Shown here piece by piece: positions 43,126 through 51,490 of a stretch of 64,000 bases of DNA. This DNA comes from Anaerolineae bacterium (GTDB lineage Bacteria > Chloroflexota > Anaerolineae > Aggregatilineales > Phototrophicaceae). The stretch spans positions 30,072 to 94,071 of the forward strand of contig JAHDWN010000007.1 in assembly GCA_023382675.1 (NCBI GenBank). The letters are read 5' to 3'. The translations under genes were made by a program, and so were the position numbers. Within the stretch, counting starts at the first letter, position 1; each line of letters begins with the position of its first letter. The notes under the pieces are model-generated. The model had not been told where the DNA came from and searched no databases. It worked only from the letters and a program-made list of their open reading frames with translations.

Positions 43126-43902
43126 ATGAGCGACATTCTTCTGGTTGACCGCCATGAGGCCGTGACTGTGCTGACGATCAACCGCCCTGAGGTGCGCAAT
43201 GCACTCGACGCGGCGGTTGTTGACCGGATGCAAGAAGCGCTGGCCGCCTGCGAGACGGATGGCACGCGCTGTATTGTGATTACCGGTGCGGGAGGCGCGT
43301 TCTCTTCTGGCGCAGATCTGCGTCAGGCCGTCGGCAGCACCCCCGACGACGTGTACCGCATTTTGACCGATCATTATGCGCCCACGCTCAAAGCAATCCG
43401 CAGTGCGTCTTGGCCTGTGATCGCGGCGGTCGACGGTTACGCGGCGGGCATTGGCTGTGACATGGCGTGTGCCTGTGATATGCGGCTGGTGAGCGCACGC
43501 GGCAAGTTCGCGGAATTGTTCATCCGCATCGGGCTGGTTCCCGATGGCGGTGGCACGTACCTGCTGCCACGACTGGTCGGGCTGGGACGTGCGATGGAGA
43601 TGATGTTCAGCGGGCGCGATGTCGAAGCGGAAGAAGCGCTGCGCATCGGGCTGGCAAACCAGGTTCTTCCAGTCGAGGACTTCATGGGGCGGGTACTCAA
43701 TTTTGCGGACGAGATCAGCCGTAAATCGCCCCATGCGCTGAGGCGTGGAAAAGCGGCGATGCTCGCGGCTCTGGACAGCAGCTACAGCGATGCCATGGCG
43801 CGCGAAGCCGGACACCAGCGTGAAATCCTGATGAGCGAGGATGGGACAGAAGGCTTCCTCGCCTTCATCGAAAAGCGTCCGCCGGTGTGGTCAGGCCGTT
43901 AG
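43126..43902 (+). CDS. Enoyl-CoA hydratase/isomerase family protein
   Basis: 258 aa crotonase fold. NRPEVRNALDAA, GAGGAFSSGADLRQA (oxyanion hole), and DGYAAGIGCDMACACDMRL with FIRIGLVPDGGGTYLLP. The second catalytic glutamate of hydratases lies in the segment here reading FIRIGLVPDGG, where Asp is present, so isomerase or thioesterase-like activity is also possible. A fatty-acid or aromatic degradation role is inferred. Confidence 0.85.
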   Translation: MSDILLVDRHEAVTVLTINRPEVRNALDAAVVDRMQEALAACETDGTRCIVITGAGGAFSSGADLRQAVGSTPDDVYRILTDHYAPTLKAIRSASWPVIAAVDGYAAGIGCDMACACDMRLVSARGKFAELFIRIGLVPDGGGTYLLPRLVGLGRAMEMMFSGRDVEAEEALRIGLANQVLPVEDFMGRVLNFADEISRKSPHALRRGKAAMLAALDSSYSDAMAREAGHQREILMSEDGTEGFLAFIEKRPPVWSGR

Positions 43903-43906
43903 CAAC

Positions 43907-44407
43907 CTAAAGCTTGTGTTCCGCGCGGATGTGAGCTAGCAAGACCTCGCAGCCCGCGCGCACCAGGTCATACACCTCTTCAAAATTGCCGACATAGTAA
44001 GGATCGGGCACCTCGTCGGTCCTCACTTGCCCGATGTGATAGGCATATCCCAACAGCAGGCCAACATGCGCCTGCTGACGATCATCGAGCAACCGGCGGA
44101 CGTAGCTGAGATTCTCGCGGTCGGCAACCAATACGTAGTCGTAATCGTCAAAGTCAGACTGGACAATACGACGGGCACGCCCATCATAGGCAATGCCATG
44201 CTTGCGCAGGACAGAGAGCGTACCCCGATGCGGCGGTTCGCCGACATGCCAGGGGCCAGTCCCCGCCGAGTCGATTTGGATGCGCTCACTCAAGCCCGCT
44301 TCATCCACCAGATGCCGGAAGATGCCCTCGGCCATGGGCGAGCGGCAGATATTGCCAGCGCACACGAACAAGACTGCGACCCGAGTGTCATTCGGCTGTT
44401 TCATCAT
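43907..44407 (-). CDS. Low-molecular-weight protein-tyrosine phosphatase
   Basis: 166 aa. Nucleophile loop CAGNICRS (C16-x5-R22) and general acid in VPDPYYVG. Such phosphatases often reverse BY-kinase action or act on arsenate, but here it overlaps the bactofilin gene by 20 bases. Its cognate kinase might be the degenerate BY-kinase at 25498, which is only an idea. Confidence 0.88.
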   Translation of the reverse strand: MMKQPNDTRVAVLFVCAGNICRSPMAEGIFRHLVDEAGLSERIQIDSAGTGPWHVGEPPHRGTLSVLRKHGIAYDGRARRIVQSDFDDYDYVLVADRENLSYVRRLLDDRQQAHVGLLLGYAYHIGQVRTDEVPDPYYVGNFEEVYDLVRAGCEVLLAHIRAEHKL

Positions 44408-45023
44408 CTCTTACGTCAGTATCCATCATGTCTTCGGCAGTGTCTTGAACATCGTCGGCATAGGGATCAGCGATGACCGATTCGTAGGCCACAGGCTCAG
44501 CAACAGCGACAACCTCGTCATCCGGTTCTTCCGGTGTTTCGAGCGCTTCCACAACCGCTTCAGGTGCTTCGTCGATCGCGGCCACCGGCTCCGCTTCCAC
44601 GGCGGGCTGATCGTAGCCGACCATGGTGATCTTGCCGTCGATAAACGCGCCCTCTTCAGTCGTCAGGGCTGTGGCGCGGATGTCGCCCCAGATGCGCCCC
44701 GTGCGCAAAAGTTGCACCTTCTTGCCCGTGATATTGCCGCGCACAGCGCCGGCGATGGAAATATTCTTCGCGTTGACATCGGCATTGATGCGCGCGGTTT
44801 CGCCGATAAGCACGTTGCCGGTGATTTCCAACGTGCCGGAAAAGGTGCCATCCAGACGGACGTTGGCGTTGCTGCGGAGCACACCTTCCATGACACTGTT
44901 CGCGCCGAGCACAGTCTCAAAACCGACCGGTGTCTGCGGAATCGGCGGCGCAGGCGGGGGTGTTTCTGAACGCGGTTCAGGCGGCGGCGTCTCGATTTGT
45001 CTACGACTACCAAAGAATGACAT
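44388..45023 (-). CDS. Bactofilin (polymer-forming cytoskeletal protein)
   Basis: 211 aa. A Pro-rich N-terminal tail (TPPPEPRSETPPPAPPIPQT), then the bactofilin beta-helix core (about 33-140): MEGVLRSNANVRLDGTFSG, ITGNVLIGETARINADV, ITGKKVQLLRTGRIWGD. The C-terminal 70 residues are acidic and disordered. It forms filaments at the inner membrane and helps cell shape or polysaccharide placement. Cotranscribed with the phosphatase gene downstream. Confidence 0.9.
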   Translation of the reverse strand: MSFFGSRRQIETPPPEPRSETPPPAPPIPQTPVGFETVLGANSVMEGVLRSNANVRLDGTFSGTLEITGNVLIGETARINADVNAKNISIAGAVRGNITGKKVQLLRTGRIWGDIRATALTTEEGAFIDGKITMVGYDQPAVEAEPVAAIDEAPEAVVEALETPEEPDDEVVAVAEPVAYESVIADPYADDVQDTAEDMMDTDVRDDETAE

Positions 45024-45168
45024 AGTGACCTCTCCACCCAGGCTCGATCAACACTTTTGACTATAGCAAAAACCCACCGGATCGCAATTGAAGAATTTCT
45101 GCTATGCTTGATTTCGGAGGATGCAGCAACACAAAATCGAACCTCAATCTGCAATCTAATCGTACTCT

Positions 45169-46434
45169 ATGACAACCTTATCCAGCACCCCTACCCTGGC
45201 GGTGGAAAATGCCAATTTCCGCCATCTCGTCGCGGATATTGCCTGGTTCGGCCTGGCATTTACGTCTACGAACCGCTTTCTCTCGGTCTTTGCCTTACGC
45301 CTCGGCGCATCCGAAGCTGATCTTGGCTGGTTGACATCACTGCCTGCCCTGCTGTTGGCGTTTTCGACGACGTTCGCACTGGCCTGGCGTGCGCGCCGTC
45401 GCAATACCATCGATGCCCTGGCGGTGCCAGGATTCGTCTTCCGCCTGACGTTTCTGCTGCCCGCGCTGACGCCGCTAATGCCACCGGCATGGCAGATTCC
45501 ATGGCTGGTGCTTTCGGCGTCGATTCCGGCGCTCGGACAGGGAATTGCGTCTGTGATGTTTGTCTCCGGGCTTCAGGAGTCGGTTTCGCCGTCGCGAACA
45601 ACTGATCTATTCAGTAAGCGCTCACGCTCTTTCAACATCTCGCTCGCGCTTTCGGCGATTGTGTTTGGCGCACTGCTACAGAGGATTCCGTTTCCCGCCA
45701 ACTACCAATTGATGTTCATTGCATCCTTCGGTTTCGCGCTTCTGAGCCTGTGGCACTGTACACGAATCGAGCCGATCTTCGGCAGTCAAACGTCTCATTA
45801 TTCCAGTCGAGCGATTCTTTCGGCGTGGCATGCGCGCGAGTTTCGTTCGCTGGTCGCGACGATGGTGGTGACGTTCGTGGCGTTCTATTCGGTCTACGCG
45901 CTGGTCAACTACCGGCTGGTGGAACAACTCGGCGCGGACGAGAGCTACATGGCCGTCTACGCGCTGATCGAGCTGGCGGCGGGCGCGTTGATCTCACATT
46001 TTGCGCCGCGCATCGTCGCGCGCCTGGGACATCGCGGCGCGACGGCCATCGCCATGGGGCTGACAGCTATCCCCCTGGTGATTCTGGCAACGACTTCGAG
46101 TCTGTGGATCGCAGCCATCTCCGCGGTCATCTCCGGCGCAGCATGGACATTCGTTGCTATGGTCGGGATCGTGGGTCTGTACGTGCAGGCTGTGCCCGTG
46201 GCCGAAGCCACAGCCTATGGTGTCGCGTACCATCAGATCTATGGACTGGCGATTTTTGCTGCACCGTTCCTCGGCACATTCCTGGTCACGTCAGGTATTC
46301 ATATCGAGCACGCGCTCATAACCGGAGCTGCGCTCAGGCTGCTGGCAGGTCTCGCGGTGGGCCTCTCCTGGTGGCGGCATGGCCATTCGAGACTGCCTCA
46401 CTCGGCTATCGAGCCGGGCGCGAGCGTCAGTTAG
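45169..46434 (+). CDS. MFS-type membrane transporter
   Basis: 421 aa with about 11-12 hydrophobic helices. Layout fits the major facilitator superfamily (N-terminal FGLAFTSTNRFLSVFALRLG; loop SRTTDLFSKRSRSFN; mid-loop around residue 205). No substrate-specific motif. The 3' end overlaps the convergent gene by four bases. Confidence 0.72.
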   Translation: MTTLSSTPTLAVENANFRHLVADIAWFGLAFTSTNRFLSVFALRLGASEADLGWLTSLPALLLAFSTTFALAWRARRRNTIDALAVPGFVFRLTFLLPALTPLMPPAWQIPWLVLSASIPALGQGIASVMFVSGLQESVSPSRTTDLFSKRSRSFNISLALSAIVFGALLQRIPFPANYQLMFIASFGFALLSLWHCTRIEPIFGSQTSHYSSRAILSAWHAREFRSLVATMVVTFVAFYSVYALVNYRLVEQLGADESYMAVYALIELAAGALISHFAPRIVARLGHRGATAIAMGLTAIPLVILATTSSLWIAAISAVISGAAWTFVAMVGIVGLYVQAVPVAEATAYGVAYHQIYGLAIFAAPFLGTFLVTSGIHIEHALITGAALRLLAGLAVGLSWWRHGHSRLPHSAIEPGASVS

Positions 46435-46991
46435 CCTGACGACGGCGGCATGGTCGGCTGAGCCGAATCCGGTGGTTGCGTGAGTCCACTCTCCGGTGCG
46501 GCTGTCTCGTCTACAGGAATCGGTGTGATGGTGGGCAATGGAGAAGATGTCGCCGACGGTGTCGCTGTCGGGTTGAGCGGCACAAGCACACTTTCGTGCA
46601 TGTAAGCGATCTCGTGGCGGCGGGTTTCCGGGTTCGCGTCGATGGCATAGAATTCGCTGTTCGGCTCACGCCAGAGAACACAGACAAGCGTTCCAGATGG
46701 GAAAGCGTCAATAACCGCCGCTGAGAGATTGGGCGCTTCGCGCACAAGCGCATTCGGCGCATCAACAACTTCGACCTGAAAATCCTGGCACGTAGGCAGC
46801 GCCGTGCCGGTGGGCAGCGGCGTGCGCGTGATGATGGCGCGCGCCTCGGAGCGTTCCGCCGTGGCCGTTTCCAGCACTTCGGCACGCTGTGTCGATTCGG
46901 CAACGCCAAGCCCGCCTGTGCGCAAAAAGCGCTGCAATCCATCCCAGAGATAGAACCCGCCCATGACGAGCGCAATCACGACCACCACCAC
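46431..46991 (-). CDS. Membrane-anchored SH3b-like protein, N-terminus uncertain
   Basis: 186 aa from GTG 46991. One transmembrane helix at the very start (VVVVIALVMGGFYLW), a linker, an SH3b-like region (about 68-125, VVDAPNALVREAPNLSAAV), and a Pro/Thr/Ser-rich tail. The frame stays open upstream for about 25 codons, encoding ILRSYHPPPRRRGGPPAWI, which looks like a natural cytoplasmic start, but there is no ATG, GTG or TTG before the stop. ATG 47061 lies in another frame. See findings. Confidence 0.6.
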   Translation of the reverse strand: MVVVVIALVMGGFYLWDGLQRFLRTGGLGVAESTQRAEVLETATAERSEARAIITRTPLPTGTALPTCQDFQVEVVDAPNALVREAPNLSAAVIDAFPSGTLVCVLWREPNSEFYAIDANPETRRHEIAYMHESVLVPLNPTATPSATSSPLPTITPIPVDETAAPESGLTQPPDSAQPTMPPSSG

Positions 46992-47141
46992 GATCCAGGC
47001 GGGTGGCCCTCCGCGACGGCGCGGCGGGGGATGATAACTGCGCAGGATCGCACTCTCCCATACGGCCTAATCCACATCAAGTCCAATTATGCGCGAAGAA
47101 CGTGCCTACGCATTGAGAGTTGCCGAAGCGGCGGGCATTCG

Positions 47142-47543
47142 TCATGTTGACAGATCGAGCAATTCACGAATACTCGCCACAACACGCGAGAGGTTGACCG
47201 TTTTGGTGATAAACGCGATGGCCCCCGCCTCAAGTGCGTGCGCATGGGCTTCATCAGTAGATAGGGCGCTCAGCATGACGACCGGAATTTGACTGGTCGA
47301 TCTGTCAGCTTTAAGGTCGCGACAGACATCATAACCATCGACTTCGCCCATACGAACATCAAGCATGATGAGATGGGGTTGATGTTCACGCGCTATCGCC
47401 AGCGCGGATGTTGCATCATGCGCTAACAGAACCCGGAATCCTGTGCGTTCCAGATAGGCTTGCATCATCTCGCGGTTCATCCAGTCGTCATCGACCACGA
47501 GGATAAGCGGTGCCGCGTCAATTGAATTATCGCTCATAGTCAT
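47142..47543 (-). CDS. Single-domain response regulator
   Basis: 133 aa receiver domain alone, no output domain. Acidic pocket VVDDDW, phospho-acceptor D62 in MLDVRMG, Ser in MLSALS, and K114 in FITKTV. Could take phosphate from a kinase elsewhere; the nearest kinase (18094) is 27 kb away. Confidence 0.88.
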   Translation of the reverse strand: MTMSDNSIDAAPLILVVDDDWMNREMMQAYLERTGFRVLLAHDATSALAIAREHQPHLIMLDVRMGEVDGYDVCRDLKADRSTSQIPVVMLSALSTDEAHAHALEAGAIAFITKTVNLSRVVASIRELLDLST

Positions 47544-47591
47544 CCCGGCTGAGGAGGAGGCGCAATCATGCCCCCCTCCCCTCGCCTATCG

Positions 47592-48842
47592 CTATGCGTC
47601 CATGTTGCGGATAATGGCGGTCGCAAACTCGCTTGTGCGCACTTCGGTAGCGCCGTCCATCTGCCGCGCAAAATCGTAGGTGACGATTTTCTGCTGGAGA
47701 GTGCGCTCGTAGGCACGGGTGACGAGATCCGCAGCTTCTTGCCAGCCGATATGCTCCAGCATCATGACCCCGCTGAACAGCAGCGAGCCGGGATTGACCT
47801 TATCCAGGTTGGAGTACTTGGGAGCAGTACCGTGTGTAGCCTCGAACAGCGCAACCGCATCGCCGATATTCGCGCCGGGAGCAATGCCCACACCGCCAAC
47901 CTCAGCAGCCACGGCGTCACTCAGATAGTCGCCATTGAGGTTGGGCGTTGCCAAGACGTCGAACTCGCTGGGGCGCAGTATCATCTTCTGGAAGATGATG
48001 TCGGCAATGACATCCTGAACCAGGATCTTGCCTTCCGGCACCTTGCCGCCATGTTTCGCTTCGACTTCGCTCCAGGGAATCGTCTCATTCGGGAATTCAG
48101 CGGCGGCGACCTCATAACCCCATTTCATGAACGCGCCTTCGGTGAATTTCTGAATATTGCCCTTATGGACGAGCGTCACACTCTTGCGATCATGTTGAAT
48201 GGCATACTTGATTGCTGCACGGACGTGACGCTTGGTGCCGAATTCACTGATCGGCTTGATGCCGATGCCAGCGCCCTCGAAGAAATTCGCGCCCAATTCC
48301 TCGCGCAGGAAGCGCGCCAGGCGTGCATTCTCCGGCGTGCCTGATTCGTATTCGATACCAGCGTAGACATCTTCGGTGTTTTCGCGATAGATGACGACAT
48401 CCACTTCCTGCGGATTCTTGAGCGGGCTGGGCACACCCTGGTACCAGCGCACCGGGCGCACGCAGCTATACAGATCAAGCACCTGCCGCAGAGTCACGTT
48501 CAGGCTGCGGAACCCACCACCCACAGGCGTCGTCAGCGGCCCTTTGATACCGATCAAATATTCACGCAGGGCATCGAAGGTTTCTTCCGGCATGTAGTTG
48601 CCGTCATACTTCGCTGCGGCTTTTTCGCCGCAATAGATTTCCATCCAGGCGATTTTGCGTGAGTGATTGTAGGCTTTTTCAACCGCCGCATCCCAGATGC
48701 GCTTGCTGGCGGTCATAATATCCGGCCCGATGCCGTCGCCTTCGATAAAGCACAAGATCGGATTATCGGGCACATGCAATTCGCCATTTTGGGCCGTGAT
48801 TTTCTCACCCTCACTGGGCACCGTAATTTTATCGAACGACAT
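47592..48842 (-). CDS. icd: NADP-dependent isocitrate dehydrogenase
   Basis: Oxidises isocitrate to 2-oxoglutarate in the TCA cycle. 416 aa, typical for the bacterial type I enzyme. [10 protein letters not shown], the substrate serine loop [29 protein letters not shown], and the cofactor region [12 protein letters not shown] are all present. The start at ATG 48842 (MSFDKI) has GAGGAAAG upstream; the frame is open from 48872. It diverges from the membrane protein gene at 48959. Confidence 0.96.
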   Translation of the reverse strand: MSFDKITVPSEGEKITAQNGELHVPDNPILCFIEGDGIGPDIMTASKRIWDAAVEKAYNHSRKIAWMEIYCGEKAAAKYDGNYMPEETFDALREYLIGIKGPLTTPVGGGFRSLNVTLRQVLDLYSCVRPVRWYQGVPSPLKNPQEVDVVIYRENTEDVYAGIEYESGTPENARLARFLREELGANFFEGAGIGIKPISEFGTKRHVRAAIKYAIQHDRKSVTLVHKGNIQKFTEGAFMKWGYEVAAAEFPNETIPWSEVEAKHGGKVPEGKILVQDVIADIIFQKMILRPSEFDVLATPNLNGDYLSDAVAAEVGGVGIAPGANIGDAVALFEATHGTAPKYSNLDKVNPGSLLFSGVMMLEHIGWQEAADLVTRAYERTLQQKIVTYDFARQMDGATEVRTSEFATAIIRNMDA

Positions 48843-48958
48843 ATGGACACTTTCCTCATTATGCAGGTGCAACTTTGACTGACTGCAAGTATACCAGCTT
48901 GCGCACTGAACAAGTATTTTGATGCTACACTTACATCTGCAACGGGAGGCGATTTCGT

Positions 48959-50230
48959 ATGTTGAACTCAGCCATCGTCGAGGTCATCATCGGGATGATC
49001 TTCATCTTCAGTCTGCTCAGTATCCTGGTGACACAAATCAATACGCTGATTACGAACATTTTGAATACGCGCGCCAAGCATTTGAAGGCGGGCATCCGCG
49101 ACATGATTACCGACCCGGTTGTTCAGGCGAAATTCATGTCGCATCCACTGATACGGTTGATCCCTAGCGATGAGCGCGCCATGCCGAGCGAGCAGCTATC
49201 GGCGCAGGCTGCCGACGCCGTCAGCGAGAAGCAGCCACATCCGGTGAACTGGATTCCCGCGCCGTTATTTTCGCAAGCGCTGTTGGATATTGTCTCCGCA
49301 GAAGCGGAGCGCAATCTGTATAAGCCGCTCTACGATGCCGTCGAGCGTTCGCTCAATGGTGCGGACGAAGCGCGCGCCCGTGAAATGATACGCCGTCTCC
49401 AGGGATCGACGATCACGCTGGATGAACTGCGCGCGTATTTCGAAACGCTTCCCGCTCCGGCGCGGCAAACACTTAGCCTCACCCTTGAACGGGTGCGCAA
49501 GGCGCAGCAGGCGATTGCCGAAGACGACGCCAACAGCAAGTTGATCCCCTTGCTGGAAGGCATCCGCCACATTGAGGAACCGGTCTTTCAAAAGGCGCTG
49601 GACACGCTGCTGGCAACAGCGCATTCGGTGGAGGAAGCCGCCGCCAAGCTCGAATTCTGGTTCAACACGCGCATGGAACAGCTCAGCGATACCTACAAGC
49701 GTAATATCCAGTATTTGTCGCTGATCGTAGGTTTCCTGCTGGCCTTTGCCTTGAACGCGGACAGCCTGCACGTGGCGCGCACCCTGTGGGACGACCCGGC
49801 ACTGCGCGAGACGCTGGCAGCCACAGCGCGCGAGAGCCTCGCCAGTGGCTCGCTCGGCTCAGAAATCGACCAGGCACAACAGCAACGTGACACACTGGTC
49901 ACGCCAGAGCAAACTGAACAAGTGCCAAGCAATGCCGATCTGGCCCAGGAAGCCCAGAGCACCATCGAACAACTGCTCAGCCTGCGTCTGCCAATCGGCT
50001 GGGAATTGACGGCGGTTCAAGGAGGCTGTTTTCAGGCCGGAGTCAACAGCGAGGTATGCGACAACGGTCGCAACATATGGAATTTACTGCCCGGCAACAA
50101 TCCCGGCTGGCTCGGTTTGATCGTCCGCAAAATCCTGGGCTATCTGATCACGATGGTCGCCGTCGCCCAGGGCGCACCTTTCTGGTTCGATCTGCTCAAT
50201 CGAGTGGCGCGTGGCGGCAGTCGCAGCTAA
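48959..50230 (+). CDS. Conserved membrane protein of unknown function
   Basis: 423 aa, GGGAGG before the ATG. N-terminal helix ([21 protein letters not shown]), a long cytoplasmic helical region, a helix near 260-275 ([13 protein letters not shown]), a loop, and a C-terminal helix with [17 protein letters not shown]. The final FWFDLLN motif recurs in a family of uncharacterised bacterial membrane proteins. A bidirectional terminator follows. Confidence 0.7.
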   Translation: MLNSAIVEVIIGMIFIFSLLSILVTQINTLITNILNTRAKHLKAGIRDMITDPVVQAKFMSHPLIRLIPSDERAMPSEQLSAQAADAVSEKQPHPVNWIPAPLFSQALLDIVSAEAERNLYKPLYDAVERSLNGADEARAREMIRRLQGSTITLDELRAYFETLPAPARQTLSLTLERVRKAQQAIAEDDANSKLIPLLEGIRHIEEPVFQKALDTLLATAHSVEEAAAKLEFWFNTRMEQLSDTYKRNIQYLSLIVGFLLAFALNADSLHVARTLWDDPALRETLAATARESLASGSLGSEIDQAQQQRDTLVTPEQTEQVPSNADLAQEAQSTIEQLLSLRLPIGWELTAVQGGCFQAGVNSEVCDNGRNIWNLLPGNNPGWLGLIVRKILGYLITMVAVAQGAPFWFDLLNRVARGGSRS

Positions 50231-50233
50231 AGC

Positions 50234-50262
50234 AAACGTCCCGGCTGAACACCGGGACGTTT
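50234..50262. terminator. Bidirectional intrinsic terminator
   Basis: An 11-bp perfect stem (AAACGTCCCGG / CCGGGACGTTT, loop of 7) between convergent stops, with A's on one side and T's on the other. Confidence 0.75.
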
Positions 50263-50287
50263 CATATCTGGTCAATGTACGCACACG

Positions 50288-51307
50288 TTAACTGGCACTA
50301 TTCAGCCCGGTGATAGAAAGTAATTCATCAACGCGCTCGGACGTCAAATCCAAATCATGCACGATGCTGTACGGCAGATCGTGTTTGCGAACATATTCTG
50401 GCAGGATGCGAATCGTGTCTGCAATATCATTCGGGCGAAGCTGCCCCAGGCGCACACCTGCCGAGATCAGCGTTGACCGCAGCGGCTGGATGTCCTGGCC
50501 GTGCAGGGCAGCGGCGACGAGCAGCCCTGGGCCGACAAGATCGGCGTAAGGCATGGGATGCCCACCGCTGGCGCGCGGCTCGATAGCATAGGCGAAGAAC
50601 TGCTCGCTGCCTTCCTGCGGGCGATTGTGGCCGAGCTGATTGGTCAATTGAACTTCGACGCAGACGAGATCGAGAAGATTACGCAGCGATTCCTCGTTGC
50701 CCTGCCCAACACCCGCTGCAATCTTGAATGCCTGCTGCGCAATCCCTGCCGCCAGCCCCGCCGCCCAGGGAACAAAGCGGGTTTCCGGCGTGGTCTTGTT
50801 GTGCTCGGCGGCATAGCGCCAATCGAGCAAGCCGGTCACCATGGTCAGCAGTTCCAGGACAGCCGCGCCTCGAACGTGACGCGGCGCGTTGCGAATCACG
50901 TCCCAGTTAATGATGATCTTGCTGGCCGGGCCGGTCGTCACGTAATGGACGGAGCCTTCACTGCGAACGGCTGCCAGCGCTGTGAAGAACCCGTCAACAC
51001 TGAGCGCCGTCGGTACGACGACGGTCGGCAGCTTACGTGCCCAACCCAGGTACTTGGCGACGTCTGATACCAAACCGCCGCCAACACCGTAGACAACCTC
51101 GACTTCCGGCGGCAAGCTGGCAGCCATGTTATCCAGGTATGGGACGTCGACACGGGTTGGCTCTGCCTGTACCACCAGGGGCAGATCCAGCAACCCATTG
51201 ACAGCGCCCCATGATCGCACGCCGGTTACCAGCGCGGTCGGACGCGATTCTTGCACATCGCTCAAAGCCATGATCTCGATCGGCGGTAGCGGGTAAATCT
51301 TTTCCAT
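50288..51307 (-). CDS. Glycerol-1-phosphate dehydrogenase-like (AraM/EgsA family)
   Basis: 339 aa iron/zinc alcohol-dehydrogenase fold. NAD motif GVGGGLVSDVAKY, and VPTALSVDGFFT matches the EgsA/AraM family that reduces dihydroxyacetone phosphate to sn-glycerol-1-phosphate. Metal ligands expected: Asp in GLLDW (present), His in the SEH motif (here SEQFFAY, so Gln), and a second His (in GGHPMPY, present). One ligand is therefore changed. ATG 51307 is preferred over an upstream in-frame start. Divergent from the GCL-like gene. Confidence 0.75.
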   Translation of the reverse strand: MEKIYPLPPIEIMALSDVQESRPTALVTGVRSWGAVNGLLDLPLVVQAEPTRVDVPYLDNMAASLPPEVEVVYGVGGGLVSDVAKYLGWARKLPTVVVPTALSVDGFFTALAAVRSEGSVHYVTTGPASKIIINWDVIRNAPRHVRGAAVLELLTMVTGLLDWRYAAEHNKTTPETRFVPWAAGLAAGIAQQAFKIAAGVGQGNEESLRNLLDLVCVEVQLTNQLGHNRPQEGSEQFFAYAIEPRASGGHPMPYADLVGPGLLVAAALHGQDIQPLRSTLISAGVRLGQLRPNDIADTIRILPEYVRKHDLPYSIVHDLDLTSERVDELLSITGLNSAS

Positions 51308-51429
51308 GCAGCGCGCTCCATCTGGGGGACAGGCTTGGCACATTCACACTATAGGCAATAATGATAGAGCGAAATCCTATTCTTTTCCAGCGACCCAATT
51401 CGGGATGAACCGAGGAGTATTGTCTCTTG

Positions 51430-51441
51430 CCTTGATCAAGG
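51430..51441. promoter_or_regulatory. 12-bp palindrome in the divergent promoter region
   Basis: CCTTGATCAAGG, a perfect palindrome, lies 50 bases before the GCL-like start and 123 from the opposite start. It could be a repressor operator; no known regulator site matches. Confidence 0.3.
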
Positions 51442-51490
51442 GCATAAGTCACAATACGAGATACGACGCGCCAACAAACGCCCGAACATA

